A DNA stretch of 37,374 bases from Clostridia bacterium (GCA_017623475.1 JAGAPC010000017.1:1-37374); one strand, 5' to 3'; shown: positions 23,150 through 30,968, counted from the stretch's first letter. Program-made: numbers and translations. Notes: generated by a model not told the origin, from the sequence alone.

Positions 23150-24769
23150 ATGATTTTTACCGAAGAAATGCTGGAATCTATGCGGAAGGTGGAAGCGGCT
23201 CGGGAAACGAACATTCTGTACGAACCCCGCCGCATGACCGCGGAAGAAAAGGAAGCCCTCCTGCAACAATATCATCCCGACTATAAAAAGAGTGGATTTT
23301 CCAAAATCAAGGTCGGTCCCAACAAGGGAGAAAAAGCTCCCGTGGAGCTGGTGGACGTCATGGAAGGCAGAAGCCGGATTCTGGATCTGAAGATTGATTT
23401 GGATCAAATCGACTACGACGTGGACGTTTTGGTCATCGGGGGCGGCGGCGCCGGTTCTTCCGCTGCCATTGAAGCCCACGCCGCCGGAGCAAAGGTTCTG
23501 ATCGCCACCAAGCTTCGGATCGGAGACGCCAACACCATGATGGCGGAAGGGGGCATCCAAGCCGCCGACAAGCCGGGAGATTCCCCTGCTCATCACTATT
23601 TGGACGTGATGGGGGGCGGACACTACGTCAACCGTCCCGAATTGGTCAAAAAGTTGGTCATGGACGGTCCCGGAGCCATCAAATGGCTCAACGAACTGGG
23701 CGTGGAATTCGATAAAGACGAGCAAGGCAACATGATTACCACCCACGGCGGCGGTACCTCCCGCAAGCGGATGCACGCGGCGGCAGACTACACCGGGGCG
23801 GAGATCATGAGAACCCTGCGGGACGAGGTGTATAACCGCAAGATCCCCGTTCTCGACTTTACCGCTGCTATCGAGCTGATCCTCGACGATAAGGGCAAGG
23901 CGGCAGGCGCGGTGTTGCAGAACACCGAAACGGGAGAAATCCTGATCGCCCGCGCCAAATGCGTCATTCTTGCCACCGGCGGAGCAGGGCGGATGCACTA
24001 TCAGGCGTTCCCCACCTCCAATCACTACGGAGCTACCGCAGATGGTTTGGTCATCGGTTACCGTGCCGGTGCGAAACTTCTGTATCAAGATACCCTTCAA
24101 TATCACCCCACCGGCGTTGCCTTCCCCCAACAGATCTTCGGGGCGTTGGTTACCGAAAAGGTGCGTTCTATGGGCGCAAAGCTGATCAACAGTGAAGGGG
24201 AATGCTTCATGCATCCTCTCGAAACCCGCGACGTCTCTGCTGCTTCCATCATCCGGGAATGTTCCACCAACGGAAAGGGCGTGCGTACCCCCTCGGGCGG
24301 TAGAGCGTTGTGGCTGGATACGCCCATGATCGACATGATCCACGGCAAGGGCACGTTGGAAAAGCGTCTGCCCGCCATGCTTCGGATGTATCTGACCTTC
24401 GGCATTGATATGCGCAAAACCCCCATTCTCATCTACCCCACGCTCCACTACCAAAACGGCGGATTGGAAATCGGGGAAGACGGCATGACCAACGTAGAAA
24501 ACCTCTACGTCGTCGGGGAAGCCGTCGGCGGAATCCACGGACGCAACCGTTTGATGGGAAACAGCCTGTTGGATATCATCGTCTTCGGCCGCCACGCAGG
24601 TCAGCAGACCGGGGCGCGGTTTAAGGATATCACCGTCGGAAAGCTTTCCTTGGATCACGTAAAACAGTACGACAAGGAACTGAAAAAGGCAGGCATCGAA
24701 AGCAACGAGCCCTCGCCCAGACTGTTCCCCAACTATACGAGAAACGTTATTGAATGGAGGAAATTATGA
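23150..24769 (+). CDS. Soluble fumarate reductase/succinate dehydrogenase flavoprotein subunit
   Basis: Catalytic flavoprotein interconverting fumarate and succinate, 539 residues. After about 90 residues of N-terminal extension comes the FAD-binding GGGGAGSSAA (97-106). At the place where membrane-bound SdhA/FrdA have the histidine that binds FAD covalently (SHTxxAxGG), this protein has Asn128 (NTMMAEGG), so FAD is expected to be non-covalent, as in soluble thiol:fumarate reductase and aspartate oxidase. Substrate-site elements are present: YHPTG, RECSTNGKGVRT, YPTLHYQNGG, and GRNRLMGNSLLD near the C-terminus. AAGGAGG precedes the ATG; the end overlaps the fumarase gene by four bases. Confidence 0.9.
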   Translation: MIFTEEMLESMRKVEAARETNILYEPRRMTAEEKEALLQQYHPDYKKSGFSKIKVGPNKGEKAPVELVDVMEGRSRILDLKIDLDQIDYDVDVLVIGGGGAGSSAAIEAHAAGAKVLIATKLRIGDANTMMAEGGIQAADKPGDSPAHHYLDVMGGGHYVNRPELVKKLVMDGPGAIKWLNELGVEFDKDEQGNMITTHGGGTSRKRMHAAADYTGAEIMRTLRDEVYNRKIPVLDFTAAIELILDDKGKAAGAVLQNTETGEILIARAKCVILATGGAGRMHYQAFPTSNHYGATADGLVIGYRAGAKLLYQDTLQYHPTGVAFPQQIFGALVTEKVRSMGAKLINSEGECFMHPLETRDVSAASIIRECSTNGKGVRTPSGGRALWLDTPMIDMIHGKGTLEKRLPAMLRMYLTFGIDMRKTPILIYPTLHYQNGGLEIGEDGMTNVENLYVVGEAVGGIHGRNRLMGNSLLDIIVFGRHAGQQTGARFKDITVGKLSLDHVKQYDKELKKAGIESNEPSPRLFPNYTRNVIEWRKL

Positions 24770-25608
24770 GAGAGATCCACGTAAACAGCATTATCGATAC
24801 CATCGAAAAACTGTGTATCGATGCAAACAACCATTTGCCCTGTGACGTCAAAAATGCCATCGAACGCTGCCGTGCCTGTGAAGACGGTGCCATCGCCTGC
24901 GGTATTTTGGACAACATCATTGAAAACTACAATATCGCCGACAAAGAAAACGTGCCCATCTGCCAGGATACGGGGATGGCTTGCGTTTTCCTGGAAATCG
25001 GACAGGACGTTCACATCGTGGGCGGAGATCTGACCGACGCGGTCAACGAAGGGGTTCGCCGGGGTTACGACAAGGGATATTTGCGGAAATCCGTGGTAAA
25101 AGATCCCGTCCGTCGGGGCAACACCGGAGACAACACCCCCGCCATGATCTACACCGAGATCGTTCCTGGGGAAAATATTAAAATTACCATCGGTCCCAAG
25201 GGCTTCGGCAGTGAAAACATGAGCGCCGTGCGGATGTTCAAGCCCTCTGCCGGACTGCAGGGAATCAAGGATTTCATCATCGAAACCGTCAAGGCGGCAG
25301 GCCCCAATCCCTGTCCTCCCATCGTCATCGGCGTGGGTATCGGCGGAACCTTTGATAAGGCGGCTCTCTTGGCGAAGAAAGCCCTGATGCGTCCTTTGGA
25401 TTCCAGCCATCCCGATCCCTACTATGCAGATCTGGAAAAAGAAATGCTGGAAAAGGTCAACGAACTGGGTATCGGGCCTCAAGGATTCGGCGGTAAGACC
25501 ACCGCAATCGGTCTGAACATCGAAACTCTGCCCACCCACATCGCCGGGATGCCCTGTGCTATCAACATCAACTGCCACGTAACCCGTCATAAATCGGAGG
25601 TGCTGTAA
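24766..25608 (+). CDS. Class I fumarate hydratase, alpha subunit
   Basis: Large subunit of the two-subunit, [4Fe-4S]-dependent, oxygen-sensitive fumarase (or tartrate dehydratase) family. It converts malate to fumarate or back. The 280-residue protein has cluster cysteines in PICQDTGMACVF and in NPCPP, and the segment GNTGDNTPAMIYTEIV. C-terminal residues include GPQGFGGKTTAIGLN. The ATG overlaps the stop of the fumarate reductase gene. The beta subunit follows after two bases. Because it neighbours a fumarate reductase, fumarase is a better call than tartrate dehydratase. Confidence 0.92.
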   Translation: MREIHVNSIIDTIEKLCIDANNHLPCDVKNAIERCRACEDGAIACGILDNIIENYNIADKENVPICQDTGMACVFLEIGQDVHIVGGDLTDAVNEGVRRGYDKGYLRKSVVKDPVRRGNTGDNTPAMIYTEIVPGENIKITIGPKGFGSENMSAVRMFKPSAGLQGIKDFIIETVKAAGPNPCPPIVIGVGIGGTFDKAALLAKKALMRPLDSSHPDPYYADLEKEMLEKVNELGIGPQGFGGKTTAIGLNIETLPTHIAGMPCAININCHVTRHKSEVL

Positions 25609-25610
25609 TT

Positions 25611-26171
25611 ATGGAAAAACGGATTCAACTGCCCTTAACGGAAGAATTGGCGAAGACCCTGAAGGCGGGGGACACCGTCCTTCTGACCGGATACATTTAC
25701 ACCTCTCGTGACGCCGGACATAAGAGAATGTGCGAAACCCTCGCCAAGGGCGAAGCCCTTCCTTTTGATCCCACCGACGCTACCATTTATTACGTAGGAC
25801 CTACTCCCGCAAAACCGGGTCAGGTCATCGGTTCTGCCGGCCCCACCACCAGCGGACGCATGGACGCTTACGCTCCCACCATGATGAGCGTGGGTGCACG
25901 CGGAATGATCGGCAAGGGTGCCCGTCTCCCCGAGGTCATTGACGCGATGAAGAAATATTCGGGCGTGTATTTCGGCGCCATCGGCGGTGCAGGTGCGTTG
26001 CTGGCAAGACAGATCAAGAGCTGTGAGCTGATTGCTTATGAAGATCTGGGCGCGGAAGCGTTGCGCAAGCTGTACGTGGAGGATATGCCCCTCGTCGTTA
26101 TCATCGACAGTGAAGGGAACAACCTTTACGACTTCGGTCCCGCGAATTATTTGGCACAGAAAGGAAACTGA
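25611..26171 (+). CDS. Class I fumarate hydratase, beta subunit
   Basis: Small subunit of the same iron-sulfur hydro-lyase, 186 residues, the usual size. Family features are DTVLLTGYIYTSRDAGHKRM near the N-terminus, YYVGPTPAKPG, IGSAGPTTSGRMD and MIGKGARL. CGGAGGTG lies just upstream of the ATG. With the alpha subunit it makes a complete enzyme supplying fumarate to the reductase encoded immediately upstream. Confidence 0.93.
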   Translation: MEKRIQLPLTEELAKTLKAGDTVLLTGYIYTSRDAGHKRMCETLAKGEALPFDPTDATIYYVGPTPAKPGQVIGSAGPTTSGRMDAYAPTMMSVGARGMIGKGARLPEVIDAMKKYSGVYFGAIGGAGALLARQIKSCELIAYEDLGAEALRKLYVEDMPLVVIIDSEGNNLYDFGPANYLAQKGN

Positions 26172-26176
26172 TTATC

Positions 26177-26491
26177 ATGATTGAAATTACCGATCTTTTG
26201 GAAGCGTTGATGATCCTCTGCTTCGGTCTTTCCTGGCCCATCTCCATTCGGAAATCCTGGATCTCCCGCACCGCAAAGGGGAAGAGCCTCTTCTTCGAGG
26301 TGTTCATTTGGGTTGGTTACATCTTCGGAATCGTCCGCAAATTCATGCTTTTGGCAGAAGCCACCGAGCCTCTCGGCTGGTTGTTCTATCTGGGCTGGGC
26401 GTTCTATTTCCTCAACTTCATCGAAATTTCCATCGATATGCTCCTCTATTTCCGCAACGTGAAATTGGATAAAGCCAACGAAGGAAAATAA
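26177..26491 (+). CDS. Small membrane protein, PQ-loop/SemiSWEET-like
   Basis: A 104-residue protein with three predicted transmembrane segments (about 8-22, 40-58 and 68-90). The sequence SWPISIRKSWISRTAKGKSL resembles the PQ-loop signature (W-P-x-S, then K-S and K-G-K-S) of SemiSWEET-type half-transporters, and the length fits. It is five bases after the fumarase beta gene and before the operon terminator, so it is co-transcribed. A role in moving a dicarboxylate or anchoring the complex is only a guess. No other family was recognised. Confidence 0.7.
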   Translation: MIEITDLLEALMILCFGLSWPISIRKSWISRTAKGKSLFFEVFIWVGYIFGIVRKFMLLAEATEPLGWLFYLGWAFYFLNFIEISIDMLLYFRNVKLDKANEGK

Positions 26492-26502
26492 AATAACGCA
26501 TA

Positions 26503-26541
26503 AAAATACCGCACGATCGAGATTTGATCGTGCGGTATTTT
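26503..26541. terminator. Terminator of the redox operon
   Basis: AAAATACCGCACGATC / GATCGTGCGGTATTTT stem-loop. It is symmetrical and so also serves the converging gene that ends at 26550. Confidence 0.92.
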
Positions 26542-26549
26542 ATATTTGA

Positions 26550-27791
26550 TTATTTTGCAGAGTCTTCTACCGCCCGATACATGGCTAAAATGTTTTCGGG
26601 GGGAACGTCGGGGAGAATGTTGTGTTCCTGGTTGAACACGAAGCCCCCGTCTTGGTTGAAGATCTCAATCATTCGGCGACAATGGTCGTACACCTTGTCG
26701 GGGGTGCCCCGATTCAGCACCGATTTGGTATCACAGCCGCCGCCCCAGAAGGTGATGTCCTTGCCGAATTCCCGCTTCAGCGTTGCCGGGTCCATCTGCC
26801 GCGCCGAGGTTTGCACCGGGTTCAGAATATCGTATCCCGCCTCGATCAAATCGGGGATGATGGGGTACAGCGATCCGCAGGAATGAAGCAGGGTTTTCAT
26901 GTTACTGTGGGTATGTACGTATTCGTTCAGCTTGGTATGATGGGGCTTGAAGAGCTTTTGATATTTTTCCGGCGCCATAAAAAGTCCGGTAGTCATACCC
27001 AAATCGTCGCCGAACCGCAAAATATCCACCACATCGCCCACGGCGGCACAGACCTTTTCTAACGTTGCCAGGTGGCGAGGCATCAATTGTTCCACCAAGG
27101 CTTGAACGTTTTCTTCGTCGCAATAGATATCCATTAAGAAATTATCCATTCTCCGCAAGAAGGTTCCCCACTCGAACAGGTTGCAGCCGCAGGTAATCAT
27201 CAGGGCTTTGTCGGTACGGTTCCGCAGTTGAATGACCCGTTCCCGAAGGGTTTGGTAAAAATTTTCTTCCCCGGCGTGATCCCAGGGGCTATGGACCAAA
27301 GCGCTCCAGAGAACCTTCCCCATCTGCTCGTCCAGATCGTCGTAATCGTCGGGATAATCTTCTTCGTAGGGAAAATAGGTTTGATCAAAAAAGGTTGCCC
27401 CCACCGGCATCCGGGCGATTTTCGTACCGTCTTTGTGGTAGGCGATCCAATCTCCGTTTGGTTGTTGTTCGGGGCGGAACCAGGTGGGATACTGCGCCGT
27501 CGATCCGTCAGACAAGGTAATATCGTACCAATGGGCGTCGGTTTCGTTGAACACCCGCCCGATGTCGATGACGTCCACGCCGAACCGATCCAAAATCCCA
27601 TCCTCCGGCTGAACCACCTGCTGAACCACGTCGAAAACCCTGGTATGTCCGTCGGTGATCCCCAAATGCTTTTTCAGATTATTATAGGCGATGGCGGAGA
27701 TGCCGGAGCTGGGGGTCGATCCCAGATCCAAAGGCACCCGATCGGGGGATTTATGGGCGATGGCTGCCAAAACGCGCTCTCTTGAAGTCAT
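26550..27791 (-). CDS. Uroporphyrinogen decarboxylase-family protein (methyltransferase-like)
   Basis: A 413-residue member of the URO-D superfamily, whose anaerobe-specific branch includes corrinoid:thiol methyltransferases (MtaA/MtbA-like) and many uncharacterised proteins. The N-terminus MTSRERVLAAIAHKSPDRVP is typical. A zinc-site pattern is suggested by LHSCGS and the later GGGCDTK. It is not a haem enzyme by context: no haem genes are nearby. The partner could be a corrinoid protein elsewhere or a demethylase of plant methoxy compounds, but nothing here shows it. It is divergent from a GH1 glycosidase, with two identical palindromes in between, so the pair may be co-regulated. Confidence 0.82.
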   Translation of the reverse strand: MTSRERVLAAIAHKSPDRVPLDLGSTPSSGISAIAYNNLKKHLGITDGHTRVFDVVQQVVQPEDGILDRFGVDVIDIGRVFNETDAHWYDITLSDGSTAQYPTWFRPEQQPNGDWIAYHKDGTKIARMPVGATFFDQTYFPYEEDYPDDYDDLDEQMGKVLWSALVHSPWDHAGEENFYQTLRERVIQLRNRTDKALMITCGCNLFEWGTFLRRMDNFLMDIYCDEENVQALVEQLMPRHLATLEKVCAAVGDVVDILRFGDDLGMTTGLFMAPEKYQKLFKPHHTKLNEYVHTHSNMKTLLHSCGSLYPIIPDLIEAGYDILNPVQTSARQMDPATLKREFGKDITFWGGGCDTKSVLNRGTPDKVYDHCRRMIEIFNQDGGFVFNQEHNILPDVPPENILAMYRAVEDSAK

Positions 27792-27877
27792 AGCTTTCTC
27801 CTTTTAATCAACGATGATTTCGCTTACGATGAATTCTTTGATAAGGATATAAAATCTTGACACCGGATCTTTTTTTC

Positions 27878-27906
27878 ATTGTATCACGGTTTTTCTTAAA
27901 AGTCAA
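27878..27906 (-). promoter_or_regulatory. Promoter of the URO-D-family gene
   Basis: On the minus strand: TTGACT (27906-27901), 17-bp spacer, TACAAT (27883-27878). Confidence 0.78.
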
Positions 27907-27911
27907 TGTTA

Positions 27912-27942
27912 TTTTCGAAAAGTAAAGGCTTTTTTTCGAAAA
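27912..27942. promoter_or_regulatory. Pair of TTTTCGAAAA palindromes
   Basis: The 10-bp palindrome TTTTCGAAAA occurs at 27912-27921 and at 27933-27942, 21 bp apart (two helical turns). It lies between the divergent promoters, the nearer copy 5 bp upstream of the minus-strand -35. This is a putative regulator-binding site for one or both genes. Confidence 0.55.
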
Positions 27943-27968
27943 CTCGTACAAAAACGATGCTTGGGGTA

Positions 27969-27997
27969 TTGCATTTCTTCGGAATATAATGTATAAT
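27969..27997 (+). promoter_or_regulatory. Promoter of the GH1 gene
   Basis: TTGCAT (27969-27974), 17-bp spacer, TATAAT (27992-27997). Confidence 0.8.
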
Positions 27998-28032
27998 GAA
28001 AGAAACGTAACGCAGGAAAGGACGGTCAAAAT

Positions 28033-29286
28033 ATGTTTGATATTTTTTCGTTGCCCGAGGTAAAAATGCCCGAGGGATTTTTGTGGGGCGCAGGCTACGC
28101 CGGACACCAGGTGGAAGGCAATAATATCCATTCCCAACGGTGGGCGTGGGAGGAGGCCGGCAAGTACGAGGAAAAATCCGGCATGGCGTGCAACAGCTAC
28201 GAATTGTGGGAAAAGGACGTGGAGATCGCCCAAGAATGCGGACTGCAAGCCTTCCGCACCTCGGTGGAATGGAGCCGCATCGAGCCCCACGAGGGAGAAT
28301 TCTGCAAGGAAGCCCTGGATCATTACGTCCGCTTTTTTGCCACGCTGAAGGAAAAGGGTATCAAAGTTTTTGCCACTATGATGCACTTCTCCGAGCCTCT
28401 GTGGTTCACCGAAAAGGGCAGCTTTGAAAACGTGGATAACCTGCCCTATTTTGAACGGTATCTGGAATACGTGGTTCCTGCCATCGCTCCTTACGTGGAT
28501 TTTTGGAATGTCATCAACGAATTCAATCTCCGTCAGGCGGATTTCAAGCTGGGAACGCTGCGCTTCCACGCAAGAGGCTATCACGTGATCAAAAAGTATT
28601 CCGACGGTCCGATTTCTTCCGCCCACGCTTTGGTCATGTATCAGCCCAAGCGTCCGCGGGACAAATTCGATCAGGTCATGGCGGAATACAACGATATCTG
28701 CAACCACGAATTTTTCTTCCACGGCATCCGCACCGGAGAGATCGTATATCCCTATCGGGAAGGGGCGTATTGCGACGAATTGAAGGGGGCTGCCGATTTC
28801 TGGTCGGTCAACACCTACGTGCGGGATCTCATCGACGCCCGCCGTCCCAATTCCAAGGGAAAGCGGTACGATTTTACCCGGATGCAGATGATCGACAAGG
28901 AATTTTATTTGGAGGAATTCAATCCCGAATGTATTTTGGCAAATTTGGGACGACTTCACGATAAGCCCATCTACATCACCGAAAACGGCGTTGCCTGTAA
29001 CGACGACCGCTTCCGCATCGTCTTTTTGAGCGAATACCTCTCCGCTATCCGTCAAGCCATGGACTTCGGCGCTGACGTGCGCGGATACCTCTATTGGTCG
29101 ATGCTGGATAACTTCGAATGGGGCAGCTTCAAGCCGCGCTTCGGGCTGTACGACGTGGATTTCCAAACCTTTGAACGCACCGCCAAACCCAGCGCCTCCT
29201 TCTATCGGGAGATTATCGAAAACAACGGCGTCAACGCCGAGTTGATCAAAAAATACCTCAAAGAAATGCCTTCCCTTGCCAAGTAA
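28033..29286 (+). CDS. Glycoside hydrolase family 1 (beta-glucosidase-like)
   Basis: Retaining beta-glycosidase with a TIM-barrel fold, 417 residues, slightly shorter than most GH1 enzymes. Recognisable parts are the N-terminal FLWGAGYAGHQVEG, the acid/base region WNVINEFN (Glu163) and the nucleophile motif YITENGVA. The C-terminal YWSMLDNFEWGSFKPRFGLY includes the aglycone/glycone-site residues. The usual acid/base motif is NEP; here it is NEF. No signal peptide, so it is cytosolic. No PTS genes lie nearby and the substrate is unknown. AGGAAAGGA precedes the ATG. Confidence 0.92.
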   Translation: MFDIFSLPEVKMPEGFLWGAGYAGHQVEGNNIHSQRWAWEEAGKYEEKSGMACNSYELWEKDVEIAQECGLQAFRTSVEWSRIEPHEGEFCKEALDHYVRFFATLKEKGIKVFATMMHFSEPLWFTEKGSFENVDNLPYFERYLEYVVPAIAPYVDFWNVINEFNLRQADFKLGTLRFHARGYHVIKKYSDGPISSAHALVMYQPKRPRDKFDQVMAEYNDICNHEFFFHGIRTGEIVYPYREGAYCDELKGAADFWSVNTYVRDLIDARRPNSKGKRYDFTRMQMIDKEFYLEEFNPECILANLGRLHDKPIYITENGVACNDDRFRIVFLSEYLSAIRQAMDFGADVRGYLYWSMLDNFEWGSFKPRFGLYDVDFQTFERTAKPSASFYREIIENNGVNAELIKKYLKEMPSLAK

Positions 29287-29301
29287 TAGAACATAAAAGA
29301 A

Positions 29302-29337
29302 GCCGCAGAGACGATAAATCGTTTCTGCGGCGTTGTT
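29302..29337 (+). terminator. Terminator of the GH1 gene
   Basis: GCCGCAGAGACGA / TCGTTTCTGCGGC stem-loop followed by GTTGTTTTG. Confidence 0.85.
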
Positions 29338-29341
29338 TTGT

Positions 29342-29782
29342 TTAAGCTCCTAAATATTGTAAAAAGGGAAACCATTCGGGCTTAATTAAAAAGGTTAGGG
29401 ATGCGGCGATGATGAGAAGAAGCAGAACGATAACGAGAATCTCCCACACCGCGGGCTTTTGCTTCTTTTTGCCCCGCTTCGGAATATATTCCGTGTTCTT
29501 TGGCGCTTCCGTGACCGTCGGTTCTTCTTTCGGTTGTGCCGGCGCTTGCGTCGGCTTCGGAGGTTCCGCGACCGGCTTGGGGCTTTGAATTATCTCTGAC
29601 AGGGGAACGCCGTAAACCTTCGCCAGGCGGTTGATCTGATCCAGGGTGGGGGATTTTTTCGCACATTCCCATTCGCAGACGGTTTCCGCCGTTACCTCCA
29701 TGGCGGATGCCAAATCCTCGATGGTCATGCGGTGCTCCCGTCGCAACAGAAACAGGTGTTTTGCAAATTCAATGGGGTTCAT
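29342..29782 (-). CDS. Membrane-anchored XRE-type HTH protein
   Basis: A 146-residue protein with an N-terminal helix-turn-helix of the XRE/Cro type (residues 5-60, MTIEDLASAMEVTAETVCEW). A proline/glutamate-rich linker follows (about 68-100), then a basic stretch (KRGKKKQK) and one transmembrane helix (about 112-133). The HTH is on the cytoplasmic side. Such tail-anchored XRE proteins are common in Clostridia and mostly uncharacterised; it differs from RodZ in having almost nothing beyond the membrane. It lies 16 bases after the lipoprotein gene and is probably co-transcribed with it. Confidence 0.82.
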   Translation of the reverse strand: MNPIEFAKHLFLLRREHRMTIEDLASAMEVTAETVCEWECAKKSPTLDQINRLAKVYGVPLSEIIQSPKPVAEPPKPTQAPAQPKEEPTVTEAPKNTEYIPKRGKKKQKPAVWEILVIVLLLLIIAASLTFLIKPEWFPFLQYLGA

Positions 29783-29798
29783 AATATTACCTCGCGTT

Positions 29799-30500
29799 TT
29801 AACCTACGGCGCCGGATTTTACGGAAGATACGAAGGAAAAATATCCGTTGGTTTTACTGTTTTTCAACGTCGTGGCGTATTGCTGTACGTCCGCGTCCGG
29901 ATCGTTTTCGTCGGGTTTATTTTGATAATAGATGGTAATTTGGTCTTCCTTGACCTCGTAAGAAAGCAGCTCGTACTGCTGGGTGTCCGCGGGGGAGGGG
30001 GCAAAGGCTTGGGTTGCCTCGTCGTAAACCCGAACCTTGGTGGGGTCAAAGGGCGTTTCGGGATAATAAATTTCGATTTTTTTCAAAACGTTTTCCAGCT
30101 TGCGGGAATCCTCCGATTCGTCGCCGTCCACGGCACGGTTCAAGGCTTCTACCGAGGACCATACCGAGGGAGACGAAAGATCCTTCGCATCGGAAAACAG
30201 TCCGAAGGAGCAGGGAATATATTTTTCAAATAAGTAATCTGCCAACGCCTTTTGCTCGTCCTGAAGCAGTTGGGAAATGGGCGTTTTCAAAATATCCCTG
30301 GGCTTGGTTGGATCGGGCTGGGGGTCGTTGTTCTCCGTATTCGTGGCGGGGGAATCGTTATTGGAATCGGTACTGCCGTTTTGGGCGGAAGAGATGGTCT
30401 TGTTCGGCTCGGAATCGGTGGGTTGTGTCGGCAGTAGCGAACAGCCCGCAAGGGTAAAAAGCAACAGGGCAGATAAGAAACAACAAATAATCCGACGCAT
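29799..30500 (-). CDS. Putative lipoprotein of unknown function
   Basis: Secreted, lipid-anchored protein of 233 residues. The N-terminus MRRIICCFLSALLLFTLAGC is a signal peptide with lipobox LAGC. A low-complexity linker rich in Thr, Ser, Asn, Asp and Pro (about 25-65) follows, then a folded domain of about 160 residues that I do not recognise. I start at 30500, where GGAGG is 8 bases upstream; the open frame runs up to 30542 but those extra residues precede the signal peptide. It has its own consensus promoter. Confidence 0.85.
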   Translation of the reverse strand: MRRIICCFLSALLLFTLAGCSLLPTQPTDSEPNKTISSAQNGSTDSNNDSPATNTENNDPQPDPTKPRDILKTPISQLLQDEQKALADYLFEKYIPCSFGLFSDAKDLSSPSVWSSVEALNRAVDGDESEDSRKLENVLKKIEIYYPETPFDPTKVRVYDEATQAFAPSPADTQQYELLSYEVKEDQITIYYQNKPDENDPDADVQQYATTLKNSKTNGYFSFVSSVKSGAVG

Positions 30501-30530
30501 CAAAACGTCCTCCTTTCCGATACTGACTAT

Positions 30531-30559
30531 ATTATACCGCATTTTTGCGTCTTTGTCAA
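30531..30559 (-). promoter_or_regulatory. Promoter of the lipoprotein-HTH operon
   Basis: On the minus strand: TTGACA (30559-30554), 17-bp spacer, TATAAT (30536-30531). Confidence 0.87.
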
Positions 30560-30663
30560 CGGAAAATTTTCGACAACATGGTATAAATTTATTTTTCTTG
30601 GAAAAACTGTTGGCGAAAAGAGACTTCTTTTCTATTTTTCATTACGGACGGAGGAATTCCATT

Positions 30664-30888
30664 ATGTCGTTTCTCGATAAGCTTGCTATCCTTCTGATCA
30701 CCGTGGGCGCGTTGAATTGGGGAAGCATCGGACTGTTCGGCTTCGATTTCGTTTCCTGGCTTTTGGGCGGATCCGATTCGATCCTGACCAAGATCGTCTT
30801 CACCCTGGTGGGCATCGCCGGCATTTGGGCGATCTCTTTACTGTTTCGCCCCATGCGTGACGAGGTCTCCGACGCCTTGGATCGGTAA
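30664..30888 (+). CDS. DUF378-family small membrane protein
   Basis: A 74-residue protein with two transmembrane helices. The signature of the DUF378 (YuzA-like) family is visible: an N-terminal helix with LLITVGALNWGSIGLF, then a second helix with VGIAGIWAISLLF. Its function is unknown. GGACGGAGG lies about 10 bases before the ATG. It is monocistronic and ends at a strong terminator. Confidence 0.88.
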   Translation: MSFLDKLAILLITVGALNWGSIGLFGFDFVSWLLGGSDSILTKIVFTLVGIAGIWAISLLFRPMRDEVSDALDR

Positions 30889-30900
30889 GCAAAAACGACG

Positions 30901-30940
30901 AAAAGACCGTATTTCGATTGCGAAATACGGTCTTTTCTCT
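30901..30940. terminator. Terminator of the DUF378 gene
   Basis: AAAAGACCGTATTTCG / CGAAATACGGTCTTTT stem-loop. The T-rich tail overlaps the -35 of the next promoter. Confidence 0.9.
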
Positions 30941-30968
30941 TGACTTTTTTCTCCGTCTGTGGTACAAT
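30940..30968 (+). promoter_or_regulatory. Promoter of rlmD
   Basis: TTGACT (30940-30945), 17-bp spacer, TACAAT (30963-30968). Confidence 0.78.

Noticed and set aside
22487..24658. A 723-residue open frame on the minus strand opposite the SdhB-like and fumarate reductase genes
   Set aside because: It is a shadow of two well-supported plus-strand genes with clear motifs. The codon bias of the plus strand leaves the opposite frame open; no domain is recognisable.
27808..29166. A 452-residue minus-strand open frame opposite the GH1 gene
   Set aside because: The plus-strand GH1 gene has catalytic motifs, a promoter and a ribosome site; the minus frame has none and runs into the intergenic region.
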